A DNA stretch of 64,000 bases from an uncultured Clostridia bacterium (lineage in GTDB: Bacteria > Bacillota > Clostridia > Christensenellales > Aristaeellaceae): contig CAKTZR010000014.1 of assembly GCA_934636105.1 (NCBI GenBank), positions 17,277 to 81,276 of the forward strand, given 5' to 3'. Numbering within the stretch: the stretch's first letter is position 1; every line of letters starts with the position of its first letter. A program made the translations under genes and the position numbers. Positions 1 through 7,783 of this stretch are shown here, piece by piece. A model generated the notes under the pieces. It had not been told where the DNA came from, searched no databases, and was given only the letters and a program-made list of their open reading frames with translations.

Positions 1-1043
1 CGCTCGTGCGCGAACAGGAATATAACTATCATTGGTGCTATGAGCGGGGCATCATCACCAAAGCGTGGCTGGATGTCTATGCGGCGACCGGGGACAAGCG
101 CTTTTACGACGCAGCCAAGGCCAACGTGGATCAGTATGTGACCGAGGACGGCGCGATTCTAACTTACGAGCCGGAAAAATTTAATCTGGATATGATCTGC
201 ATGGGGCGCACGGCGCTGCGGCTGTTCAAAGCGACGGGCGAAGCGAAATACGAAAAGGCCTGCCGTCGGCTGATCGAGCAGATCAAGGGGCAGCCGACGA
301 CGGCGGAGGGCGGCTTCTGGCACAAGAAGCTCTATCCCCAGCAGATGTGGCTGGACGGCATTTACATGGCCTGCCCGTTCCTGGCGGAATTTGCCGCGGC
401 CTTCGGCGAGATGCAGTGGGCGGATCTGGCGGCGAAGCAGATGGAGCTGATCTTTGAAAAGACGCGGCTTGAAAGCGGCCTGCATGCGCACGCGTGGGAC
501 AGCGCGAAAGCGCAGAAGTGGGCCGACCCGCAGACGGGCCTTTCCCCGCACGTGTGGGGGCGCGCGATGGGCTGGTTTGTGATGGCACATGCGGACGTGC
601 TGGCCGCTCTGCCGGAGAGCCACCCGGCCTATGCGCAGCTCAGCTTGCAGATGAAATCCCTGCTGACGGCGGTGATGGCCGCGCGCGGCACGGACAAGCT
701 CTGGCATCAGGTGATGGACAGGCCGGAGAGCGCGGAGAACTACGCGGAATCCTCCTGCTCGGCGATGTTCATCTATGGGCTGGCCAAAGGCAAGGCGCTC
801 GGCCTGTGCGGCGCGAAGGAGGAAGCCGCCGCACGGGAGAGCATGGACGTGCTCTGGGCGAAAAACGTCGTCACCGCGGCGGACGGCTACCCGGAACTCA
901 CGCGTATCTGCAAGGTTGCGGGGCTGGGCGGCGAGCCGTATCGCGACGGCAGCTACGACTACTATGTACACGAAACCGTGTGCAGCGGGGACACGAAAGG
1001 CACCGCGCCGTTTCTGATGGCCTGCTGTGCGCTGGAGGTTTAA
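1..1043 (+). CDS. GH105/GH88 unsaturated glucuronyl/rhamnogalacturonyl hydrolase (5' end cut by window)
   Basis: The reading frame is open to the left edge; the first internal start is a GTG at 6, so a little of the N-terminus is probably missing. About 345 residues are visible, against roughly 370 for B. subtilis YteR. The Trp/Tyr-rich alpha/alpha-barrel pattern is typical: an early HWCYERGIITKAWLDVYAATGD segment, then QMWLDGIYMACPFLAE, whose Asp matches the catalytic acid of YteR-type enzymes, and WGRAMGWFVMA. These enzymes hydrate and remove the unsaturated uronic acid left by pectin or glycosaminoglycan lyases, usually in the cytoplasm. The sugar importer immediately downstream supports a pectin-oligosaccharide role. 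Family is confident; the exact substrate is inferred. Confidence 0.88.
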   Translation, partial: LVREQEYNYHWCYERGIITKAWLDVYAATGDKRFYDAAKANVDQYVTEDGAILTYEPEKFNLDMICMGRTALRLFKATGEAKYEKACRRLIEQIKGQPTTAEGGFWHKKLYPQQMWLDGIYMACPFLAEFAAAFGEMQWADLAAKQMELIFEKTRLESGLHAHAWDSAKAQKWADPQTGLSPHVWGRAMGWFVMAHADVLAALPESHPAYAQLSLQMKSLLTAVMAARGTDKLWHQVMDRPESAENYAESSCSAMFIYGLAKGKALGLCGAKEEAAARESMDVLWAKNVVTAADGYPELTRICKVAGLGGEPYRDGSYDYYVHETVCSGDTKGTAPFLMACCALEV

Positions 1044-1070
1044 CGCATAGCTGAACAAAGGTTGAACCCG

Positions 1071-1086
1071 GGTTAATCGCTTAACC
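1071..1086. promoter_or_regulatory. Dyad GGTTAA-TCGC-TTAACC, candidate operator
   Basis: Six-base perfect arms with a 4-base spacer centred on CG lie about 43 bp upstream of the -35 box. A second imperfect dyad (GAACCCGGGTT) overlaps on its left. The form suits a LacI- or AraC-type regulator of the transporter operon; the regulator is not in the neighbourhood. Confidence 0.35.
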
Positions 1087-1128
1087 TCACAAAGTTTCGC
1101 ACAAGAGATTGATTTCCATTTTATGCAC

Positions 1129-1157
1129 TTGACACAACTTGCCCAAAAAATTATAAT
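1129..1157 (+). promoter_or_regulatory. Sigma-A promoter of the sugar transporter operon
   Basis: TTGACA (1129-1134), 17-bp spacer, TATAAT (1152-1157): a full consensus promoter. Transcription should begin near 1164. Confidence 0.85.
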
Positions 1158-1364
1158 AAACATGCACACAGGGAAACAAGCGGAGACATTCAAAGCATAG
1201 GGGGAACGGACGCGCGATGCGCGCCCCTGCATCGCTCGCTTGAAACAGAATGCGGCCTGAATCCTCGTTGTGTTGAGTGATGGCTGAAAGGGGTAGGCAA
1301 GCCCCTTGGCGCCGGATCAAAATCCGGCAGGATAGATTTTAATTTTAAAGGAGAGCGAATTGTG

Positions 1365-2630
1365 ATGAAAAAGTTGATCGCATGCCTGCTGACGCTCGCG
1401 CTGGCGCTGACCGCCGTTTGCGCGATGGCCGAAGGCTCCCTGACCTTCTCTTGGTGGGGCGGAGATTCCCGCCACGAAGCGACCCAGCAGGCCGTCGAGG
1501 CTTTCAAGGCCGCGACCGGCATCGATGTGCAGTGCACCTACAGCGCGTGGAGCGGCTGGGAAGACAAGATGAGCCAGTATTTCGCTTCTGATTCCGCCTT
1601 TGACGTGAACCAGATCAACTGGAACTGGCTGTATTCCTTCACCAACGCGGACGGCTCCAGCAAGTTCTACGACCTCAATCAGGTTGCGGACATCATCGAC
1701 CTGTCCCAGTTCGACGAGAAGTCCCTTGCGCAGTGCACCATCGACGGCCAGCTGCTGGCGATCCCGGTTGCCATGACCGGCCGTATCTTCTACTGGAACA
1801 AGACCGCCTATGAGCAGGCCGGCCTTGAGGTGCCGACCACGCTGGCCGACCTGATGGCCGCCGGCCCGGTGTTCGCCGAGAAGCTGGGCGACGATTACTA
1901 CCCGATGGCGCTGGGCGCTTACGACAAGATGATCCTGATGGTTTACTATCTGGAGAGCGTCTACGGCAAGGATTGGGTCGTTGACGGCCAGCTCAACTAC
2001 ACCGTTGAGGAGATCGCCAAGGGCCTTGAATTCATCCAGAGCCTTGAAGACAACCACGTGATCCCGACCTCCGAGACCCTGACCGGCGACGGCGCGGACA
2101 GCCTGGACAAGAACCCCAAGTGGATGGAAGGCAAGTATGCCGGCATCTTCGAGTGGGATTCCTCCGCGAGCAAGTTTGAGAAGGCCCTGAACGAGGGTCA
2201 GGAATTCGTCGTGGGCAACTACTTCGCCGACATGGGCGAGTATCACGGCGGCTTCACCAAGGTTTCCCTGGCTTTCGCCATTTCCAACACGGCGGCGGAC
2301 AAGAACGCGGCGGCTCAGCTGATCGAGTTCCTGCTCAACAGCGACGAGGGCGCGAAGCTGATGAACAGCCAGCGCGGCATCCCGCTGAGCAAGAAGGCCA
2401 ACGAGCTTTGCGCGCAGGAAGGCCTGCTCAACGCGAAGGTTGCCGAGGCGAACGCGAAGGTGCTCGACTGGTGCTCCAACAAGCTGGACCCGAAGTTCGA
2501 GAACAGCGCGCTCAAGAACAGCGACGGCGTGTACTATGACGCGATGGACGGTCTCTCCTACAAGGATTACTCCATCGAGGAAGCCGCGCAGGTGCTCTAC
2601 GACGGCATCACCGACGTGCTGGCCAAGTAA
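1365..2630 (+). CDS. Sugar ABC transporter substrate-binding protein (family 1)
   Basis: This 421-residue secreted solute-binding protein belongs to the oligosaccharide family 1 type. It has a signal peptide (MKK, then a Leu/Ala-rich stretch) ending at an AMA-EG signal peptidase I site, with no proper lipobox. The mature part opens with LTFSWWGGDSRHEATQQAVEAF, the usual start of these proteins, and carries the TGRIFYWNKTAYEQAGL hinge segment. I start at ATG 1365; an in-frame GTG at 1362 is equally well placed for the AAAGGAGAG site. Two MalF/MalG-type permeases follow after a hairpin. With the GH105 gene upstream, uptake of unsaturated pectin oligosaccharides is the likely role, by inference. 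No ATPase is encoded, so a shared MsmK/MsmX-type ATPase is expected elsewhere. Confidence 0.9.
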   Translation: MKKLIACLLTLALALTAVCAMAEGSLTFSWWGGDSRHEATQQAVEAFKAATGIDVQCTYSAWSGWEDKMSQYFASDSAFDVNQINWNWLYSFTNADGSSKFYDLNQVADIIDLSQFDEKSLAQCTIDGQLLAIPVAMTGRIFYWNKTAYEQAGLEVPTTLADLMAAGPVFAEKLGDDYYPMALGAYDKMILMVYYLESVYGKDWVVDGQLNYTVEEIAKGLEFIQSLEDNHVIPTSETLTGDGADSLDKNPKWMEGKYAGIFEWDSSASKFEKALNEGQEFVVGNYFADMGEYHGGFTKVSLAFAISNTAADKNAAAQLIEFLLNSDEGAKLMNSQRGIPLSKKANELCAQEGLLNAKVAEANAKVLDWCSNKLDPKFENSALKNSDGVYYDAMDGLSYKDYSIEEAAQVLYDGITDVLAK

Positions 2631-2643
2631 TTTCCAAATCGAT

Positions 2644-2682
2644 AATCGGAGCGGCTTGGCGGATGTTAAGCCGCTCTGATTT
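2644..2682 (+). terminator. Hairpin between binding-protein and permease genes
   Basis: AATCGGAGCGGCTT pairs with AAGCCGCTCTGATT and is followed by TTGTATTATT. Its place inside the operon suggests partial termination or 3'-end protection, giving more binding protein than permease. Confidence 0.7.
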
Positions 2683-2712
2683 GTATTATTATGAAGGGAA
2701 GGGGGAGATTCC

Positions 2713-3654
2713 ATGACGAAGGGATCTTCCGCCGCGCGCCAGGACCTCAGAAGGCGGCGCGGGCTGAGCAAGCTGGAGCAGGGCTACATGGGCTTTATCC
2801 TGATCCTGCCGTGGCTGATCGGCTTCTGCATCTTCAAGCTCTATCCGTTCGTATCCTCGCTGGTGTACAGCTTCACGGATTACGATCTGTTTAAGGGCGT
2901 GCAGAATGTCGTCGGTTTCCAGAACTACATCGACGCGTTCACCAAGGCGAAGAACGTCAAGGCGCTGCAAGTGACCTTCACTTACGCGTTCATGACCGTT
3001 CCGCTGAAGCTGATTTTCGCGCTGTTCATTGCCTACATCCTCAATTTCAAGATTAAGGGCGTGGGCCTGTTCCGCACGGCGTATTATGTGCCTTCCATTC
3101 TGGGCGGCTCGGTGGCCATCGCGGTGCTGTGGAAAGCGCTGTTCAAGAACGATGGCGTGGTGAACACGATTCTGTCCATGCTGGGCTTTGAATCCATCAA
3201 CTTCCTGGCGGATAAGAACTGGGCGCTGTTCATCATCTGCCTGCTGCGCGTGTGGCAGTTCGGCTCGGCGATGGTGTTGTTCCTCGCGGCGCTCAAGGGC
3301 GTGCCGGAGGATCTCTACGAGGCGGCTTCCATCGACGGCGCAAGCAAGGGACGGCAGTTCCTCTCCATCACCATTCCGCTGATTTCCCCGGTTATCTTCT
3401 ACAACCTGGTGACGCAGCTGGTGCAGGCGTTCCAGGAGTTCAACGGCCCGTATATCATCACCAACGGCGGCCCGCGCAACGCTACGACGCTGATTTCCGT
3501 GATCGTGTATAACACGGCGTTCAAGGATTACAAGGTGGGCATGTCCTCTGCGATGGCGTGGGTCATGTTCGTCATCGTGATGGTTCTGACGGTGATTGCG
3601 TTTGTCAGCCAGAAGAAGTGGGTCTACTATTCCGACGACGATGGGAGGGGCTAA
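2713..3654 (+). CDS. Carbohydrate ABC transporter permease, MalF/UgpA type
   Basis: This 313-residue inner-membrane permease has about six transmembrane segments. Its cytoplasmic EAA loop (EAASIDGASKGRQFLSITIP) docks the ATPase. The ribosome site GAAGGGAAGGGGGAG lies just upstream of ATG 2713. It is the first of two permeases behind the binding protein at 1365 and ends 3 bases before the next gene, so the two are co-translated. Substrate follows the binding protein; pectin-derived oligosaccharide is inferred. Confidence 0.92.
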   Translation: MTKGSSAARQDLRRRRGLSKLEQGYMGFILILPWLIGFCIFKLYPFVSSLVYSFTDYDLFKGVQNVVGFQNYIDAFTKAKNVKALQVTFTYAFMTVPLKLIFALFIAYILNFKIKGVGLFRTAYYVPSILGGSVAIAVLWKALFKNDGVVNTILSMLGFESINFLADKNWALFIICLLRVWQFGSAMVLFLAALKGVPEDLYEAASIDGASKGRQFLSITIPLISPVIFYNLVTQLVQAFQEFNGPYIITNGGPRNATTLISVIVYNTAFKDYKVGMSSAMAWVMFVIVMVLTVIAFVSQKKWVYYSDDDGRG

Positions 3655-3657
3655 GCG

Positions 3658-4704
3658 ATGAGCGTTATTGGCATTGTTTTTCTCGCCCTGAGCGTCGTGC
3701 TGCTCGGCCTGGGCTTCTACGGCGCGTCCGTCGATGTGGTCAGCGCCGTCGGCCTGGCGGAATCCATCGGGCAGATGAAGAATTTCTACTTCCTGCTCGG
3801 CGGCCTGATTCTCTTTATCGTGCTCTATCGCACAGCGTTTGCCCAGGTGAGCCTGCGCGTGCAGCACGCGATGAGCACCACCATCCGCTACGTCATCCTC
3901 ATTGGTGTGGGCGTGTTCATGGTCTATCCGCTGCTGTGGATGATCAGCGCCACGTTTAAGGACAACAACGAGATTTTCTCCACCCTGAGCCTCATCCCGA
4001 CGCGCCCGACGATGGAGGGCTACAAGGCCGCGATGAACAACTACGGCGGCGATATCAACATCTGGCAAGCCATGCTCAATACGTATAAATACGTGATTCC
4101 GAAAGTGATCTTCACGGTCATTTCCTCGACGATCACGGCATATGGCTTCGGCCGTTTCCGCTTCCGCGGCCGCAACTTCCTGTTTGCGGTGCTGATGGCG
4201 ACGCTGTTCCTGCCGCAGGTTGTTTTGAACATCCCGCAGTTCCTGATGTATCGCAACTTCGGCTGGGTCGATTCGCCGTATTACCTTGCGCTGATCGTGC
4301 CGACACTGTTCGCGCAGGAGACGTACTTCGTCTATATGCTGATTCAGTTCATGCGCAACATCCCGCGTGAGCTGGACGAAGCGGCGAAGATCGACGGCTG
4401 CAACATCATGCAGACGCTCGTGTTGGTGCTCGTGCCGATGCTCTGGCCGGCGATGGTCTCTGCGGGTCTGTTCCAGTTCATGTGGTCGAGCAACGACTTC
4501 ATGGGCCCGCTGCTTTATGTCAACAGCCCGGCGCGCTACCCGGCGACGCTGTTCGTGCGCATGAGCATGGACGCGGACACGGGCTTCGCGTGGAACCGCG
4601 TCATGGCGGTTTCGCTCATTTCCATCATCCCGTCGCTGGTCGTGTTCTTCCTCGCGCAGAGGCAGTTCATGGACGGCGTGACGGCCGGCGCTGTCAAGGG
4701 CTGA
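3658..4704 (+). CDS. Carbohydrate ABC transporter permease, MalG/UgpE type, with extra N-terminal membrane segments
   Basis: At 348 residues this is longer than the usual 275-300 for the family. The canonical MalG start (YVILIGVGVFMVYPLLWMIS) comes only near residue 80. Before it are two additional hydrophobic segments (about residues 3-25 and 42-60). The EAA loop is DEAAKIDGCNIMQTLVLVLV and the C-terminus ends in the common DGVTAGAVKG. It partners the permease ending at 3654. The N-terminal extension is the only unusual feature. Confidence 0.92.
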   Translation: MSVIGIVFLALSVVLLGLGFYGASVDVVSAVGLAESIGQMKNFYFLLGGLILFIVLYRTAFAQVSLRVQHAMSTTIRYVILIGVGVFMVYPLLWMISATFKDNNEIFSTLSLIPTRPTMEGYKAAMNNYGGDINIWQAMLNTYKYVIPKVIFTVISSTITAYGFGRFRFRGRNFLFAVLMATLFLPQVVLNIPQFLMYRNFGWVDSPYYLALIVPTLFAQETYFVYMLIQFMRNIPRELDEAAKIDGCNIMQTLVLVLVPMLWPAMVSAGLFQFMWSSNDFMGPLLYVNSPARYPATLFVRMSMDADTGFAWNRVMAVSLISIIPSLVVFFLAQRQFMDGVTAGAVKG

Positions 4705-4729
4705 TTGCCGCGCTTTTCTCCGATTCGCT

Positions 4730-4762
4730 TGCGCGCCTCCGCTGACGGGGGCGCGCTTTTTC
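4730..4762 (+). terminator. Rho-independent terminator of the sugar operon
   Basis: GCGCGCCTCC pairs with GGGGGCGCGC, followed by six T. Confidence 0.8.
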
Positions 4763-4935
4763 CATGCGTTTTTCTATATGACGGAAGAGAAAAAGCAGGG
4801 AAAATGTCGAACGAAGGGAAATAAAATACAGTTAACAGAAATACGATTCGGCTCCACGACTCCCCGTTCCCGCTCAGTTAACAGAAACGTTTCTTTAAGC
4901 AGAAGATTTGAGGCACTTGGAGGATTATACACAAA

Positions 4936-5038
4936 GCCTCCCTCTTTGAGGGACGTTTGAAATCGTCACCGCCTGTGGCGGAAGCAGACGATGAAAAACG
5001 CCGGAGGTTGGCACGCCGTAGGCGTGACGGAAGAAGTT
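4936..5038 (-). repeat. Repeat family A, long form (inverted relative to 11164 copy)
   Basis: Reverse complement of the copy at 11164-11263. Shared blocks are the CTTCCGTC end, a CCAACCTNCGGCGTTTTTCATC core, a TCCGCNACAGGCGG hairpin, a GACGATTTCAAACGTCCC block, and the AGAGGGAGGC end. Confidence 0.8.
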
Positions 5039-5157
5039 ATTTTCGAAAAGGACGGGAAAGACGATGAGCTTTTTGAAGGATAAAACCGGCTGTTCAGGAG
5101 TCAGGTAACGCTTCGCTCCCTGACTCACGTCAGGAATCGCTTCGCGAATAGGGGCTG

Positions 5158-5209
5158 CGTTGGGGCGTTGCCCCCAAACCCCACCCAGAACCTGAGGTTC
5201 TTGGATTTC
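5158..5209 (+). repeat. Repeat family B, copy 1
   Basis: About 52 bp: CGTTGGGG with GCCCC hairpin, CCAAACCCCACC, the palindrome AGAACCTGAGGTTCTTGG and GATTTC. The inverse copy lies at 27966-28016. Confidence 0.75.
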
Positions 5210-5277
5210 CCGTTTCGCTTCGCGGCGATGAAAAAGCGAAATTCGCGAAAAGTCTTTCTTTTTCGGCAAAAATGGGC

Positions 5278-5315
5278 TACAATAGGGGCTGGGCATTTCC
5301 CCGGATTCATCCGGG
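5278..5315 (+). promoter_or_regulatory. Likely -10 box and palindromic leader of the ECF operon
   Basis: TACAAT at 5278-5283 has only a weak -35 (TTTCTT) 17 bp upstream. Downstream, CCCGGAT-TC-ATCCGGG (5300-5315) is a perfect 7-bp-arm dyad at about +10, which could be an operator or a short hairpin. Confidence 0.4.
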
Positions 5316-5346
5316 TTGAAAGCAAAATACGGAGGAGGAAATCATC

Positions 5347-5901
5347 ATGAACAACAAGAATTCTTCGGTGAAGACGGTTGTGGCCGTAGCCATCGGCGCG
5401 GCGCTGTTCTTCGTGCTGGGCCGCTTTGTGGCGATCCCGAGCGGCATCCCGAACACGAACATCAGCCTGCAATATGCGGTGCTGGGTCTGCTGGCGGCGA
5501 TGTACGGCCCGGTGGCGGGCGGTCTGATCGGCTTCATCGGCCACACGCTGATTGACCTGAGCTGGGGCGGCAGCCCGTGGTGGAGCTGGGTGATCGCGTC
5601 CACGTTCGTGGGCATTGTGGTCGGCCTGTTCGCCAAGAAGCTGAACGTGAACGAGGGCGAGTTTGGCAAGAAGGACGTTGTGACCTACACCATCGCCAAC
5701 GTGATTGCGCACGTAGTGGCGTGGATCGGCGTGGCGCCGGTGCTGGATATTCTGATCTATGCCGAGCCGGTGGACAAGGTCTTCGCGCAGGGCGCGATGG
5801 CGGCTGTCGCCAACATCCTGACGGCTGTGATCGTCGGCGCGCTGCTGATTGCGGCTTATACCAAGACCATCGCCAAGAAGGGCTCTCTGGAAAAGCAGTA
5901 A
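5347..5901 (+). CDS. ECF transporter S component, UPF0397 family
   Basis: This 184-residue integral membrane protein is the substrate-binding (S) subunit of an energy-coupling-factor vitamin/cofactor importer. UPF0397 hallmarks are clear: AIGAALFFVLGRFVAIPSGIPNT, GPVAGGLIGFIGHTLIDL, GSPWWSWVI, EFGKKD and APVLDILIYAEP. Length matches the family (about 180). The ribosome site is GGAGGAGG just upstream. It is followed by the fused ATPase and the T component, giving a complete group-I ECF module. The substrate of this family is not something I can state with certainty. Confidence 0.93.
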   Translation: MNNKNSSVKTVVAVAIGAALFFVLGRFVAIPSGIPNTNISLQYAVLGLLAAMYGPVAGGLIGFIGHTLIDLSWGGSPWWSWVIASTFVGIVVGLFAKKLNVNEGEFGKKDVVTYTIANVIAHVVAWIGVAPVLDILIYAEPVDKVFAQGAMAAVANILTAVIVGALLIAAYTKTIAKKGSLEKQ

Positions 5902-5920
5902 GAGCAAAAGCAGGCATGAT

Positions 5921-5952
5921 AAAAGGCGGGTCAAGTTCGATCCGCCTTTTTT
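5921..5952 (+). terminator. Hairpin after the S component
   Basis: AAAAGGCGG pairs with CCGCCTTTT followed by more T. It separates the S gene from the ATPase gene, so it is likely a partial terminator inside the module. Confidence 0.75.
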
Positions 5953-6070
5953 ACTCTCTAAGAAAATGCAGCAAGTCGGCCGCGTGTGCGAAAGCTTGAG
6001 CTTTTCTTTGGCGGAGGCGAGAGCGGCCTCAAGCCGCTAGATTCACATCAGGAGCATCAGGAGGGCTTTC

Positions 6071-7783
6071 ATGGAGCCGATCATTTCCTTCCGGGATTTC
6101 AGCTTTCAATACCGGGCGCAGAAGGAGCCGACCGTCAGGCACATCAATCTGGATATCAGACCGGGGGAGCGGGTGCTGATTGCGGGGCCATCCGGCAGCG
6201 GCAAGAGCACGCTGGGCAACTGCATCAACGGGCTGATTCCGTTCAGCTATCCGGGCGAGGTCGGCGGCAGTTTGGTGGTGGACGGCGTGAATGCGCCGCA
6301 GAGCAGCATCTTTGAGCTTTCCGCGCATGTCGGCACGGTTTTGCAGGACCCGGACGGCCAATTCATCGGCCTGACGGTTGCGGAGGATATCGCCTTTGCG
6401 CTGGAAAACAGCTGCACGCCGCAAAAGGAAATGCACGACATCACGCGCAGGGCCGCCGAGATGGTTCACATTGCGGATCATCTGGAATATGCGCCGCACG
6501 AGCTTTCCGGCGGGCAGAAGCAGCGGGTCAGTCTGGCGGGCGTGATGGTCGATCAGGTCAAGATTCTGCTGTTTGACGAGCCGCTGGCGAACCTCGACCC
6601 CGCGGCGGGCAAGCAGACGATGGAGCTGATTGACGACATTCAGCGGCAGACGGATACCACCGTGCTCATCATTGAGCATCGGCTGGAGGATGTGCTCTGG
6701 CGCAATGTGGACAGGATCATCCTCGTGGACGACGGCGAAATCGTTGCGGATATGAAGCCGGACGACCTGCTTTCCACCGATCTGCTGCAAAAAAACGGCA
6801 TTCGCGAGCCACTGTATGTCACGGCTCTGCGCTATGCGGGCGTAGAGGTGACGGCGGCGAAGCATCCGGGGCATCTGCCGGATTTGAAGCTGGATGAAGC
6901 GGACAGGCAGCGGGTGCGCGACTGGTTTTTGGGCGCGCCGGAAGCGGAACAACCGGCGCAGAGGCCGCCGCTGCTGACGGTCAGCGACCTTTCTTTCGGC
7001 TACACGAAGGAAAAGCAGAACCTTGAACACATCAGCTTCGAGGTGCGCGAGGGCGAAATGCTGGCCATCGTCGGGCGAAACGGCGCGGGCAAATCGACGC
7101 TCTCCAAGCTGATCTGCGGATTTGAAACGCCGGACAGCGGCACGATCTGCTTAAACGGGCGCGACTTGAAGGACGACAGCATCCGCGAGCGCGCCGGGCA
7201 GATCGGCTATGTGATGCAGAACCCGAACCAGATGATTTCCAAGGTCATGATTTATGACGAGGTGGCGCTGGGGCTTTCGCGCTCCGGTTTGAGCGAAGCG
7301 GAGATTCGCCCAAAAGTGGAGGAGACGCTCAAAATCTGCGGGCTGTATCCCTTCCGCAACTGGCCGATTTCCGCGCTCTCCTTCGGGCAGAAGAAGCGCG
7401 TGACCATCGCCAGTGTGCTTGCGATGGGGCCGAAAATCATCATTCTGGACGAGCCGACCGCCGGGCAGGATTTCTTCCATTATACGGAGATCATGGAGTT
7501 TCTGCGCTCGCTCAACGCCCTCGGCGTGACCGTTATCATGATTACCCACGACATGCACCTGATGCTGGAATACACGACCCGCGCGCTGGTGTTCAGCGAC
7601 GGGCGTTTGATTGCGGACGCCGCGCCCGCCGCCGTGCTCTGCGACAGCGGGTTGGTGGAGCGCGCCGCGCTCAAGGAGACGAGCCTGTTTGCGCTGGCCT
7701 CCCTGTGCGGCGTGGACGAACCGGTGCGCTTTGTGGAGCGCTTTATTGAAACCGACAGGGAGGTGCGCAGCCGTGGCCGCTAA
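6071..7783 (+). CDS. ECF transporter ATPase, two fused ABC domains
   Basis: This 570-residue protein carries both ATPases of an ECF transporter in one chain. Domain 1 has Walker A GPSGSGKS (39-46), signature LSGGQ (145-149) and Walker B ILLFDE (165-170). Domain 2 has Walker A GRNGAGKS (335-342), a variant signature LSFGQ (436-440) and Walker B IIILDE (456-461). Fused EcfA1-EcfA2 chains are the usual partner of UPF0397 S components. A ribosome site (AGGAGGG) lies before ATG 6071. The 3' end overlaps the start of the T component by 11 bases. Confidence 0.95.
   Translation: MEPIISFRDFSFQYRAQKEPTVRHINLDIRPGERVLIAGPSGSGKSTLGNCINGLIPFSYPGEVGGSLVVDGVNAPQSSIFELSAHVGTVLQDPDGQFIGLTVAEDIAFALENSCTPQKEMHDITRRAAEMVHIADHLEYAPHELSGGQKQRVSLAGVMVDQVKILLFDEPLANLDPAAGKQTMELIDDIQRQTDTTVLIIEHRLEDVLWRNVDRIILVDDGEIVADMKPDDLLSTDLLQKNGIREPLYVTALRYAGVEVTAAKHPGHLPDLKLDEADRQRVRDWFLGAPEAEQPAQRPPLLTVSDLSFGYTKEKQNLEHISFEVREGEMLAIVGRNGAGKSTLSKLICGFETPDSGTICLNGRDLKDDSIRERAGQIGYVMQNPNQMISKVMIYDEVALGLSRSGLSEAEIRPKVEETLKICGLYPFRNWPISALSFGQKKRVTIASVLAMGPKIIILDEPTAGQDFFHYTEIMEFLRSLNALGVTVIMITHDMHLMLEYTTRALVFSDGRLIADAAPAAVLCDSGLVERAALKETSLFALASLCGVDEPVRFVERFIETDREVRSRGR

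Larger units (their letters stand above)
1044..1364 (+). other. Intergenic region with promoter and long structured leader
   Basis: No gene is seen in these 321 bases. They hold a dyad (1071-1086), a consensus promoter (1129-1157) and a leader of about 200 nt. The leader can fold GGGG/CCCC around 1290-1305 and GCCGGAT/ATCCGGC (1311-1317 with 1322-1328) just ahead of the ribosome site AAAGGAGAG (1347-1355). I could not match it to a known riboswitch class. Confidence 0.5.
4763..5346. other. Repeat-rich intergenic region
   Basis: No convincing gene is present in about 580 bases. It holds a 13-bp direct repeat CAGTTAACAGAAA at 4829-4841 and 4875-4887, a copy of repeat family A (4936-5038), GTCAGG-type small hairpins near 5097-5140, a copy of repeat family B (5158-5209), and the promoter and leader of the ECF operon. 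A 60-codon open frame at 4778-4960 has no ribosome site and runs into the repeat, so I do not call it. Confidence 0.6.

Noticed and set aside
1164..1364. Known riboswitch class in the binding-protein leader
   Set aside because: I could not find a matching core motif, so it is kept only as a structured leader.
2689..4068. 459-codon minus-strand frame opposite the first permeases
   Set aside because: Asp/His/Arg-rich shadow of membrane-protein codons; no start signal.
4778..4960. 60-codon frame in the intergenic region
   Set aside because: Basic, unstructured, no ribosome site, and it runs into a family A repeat.
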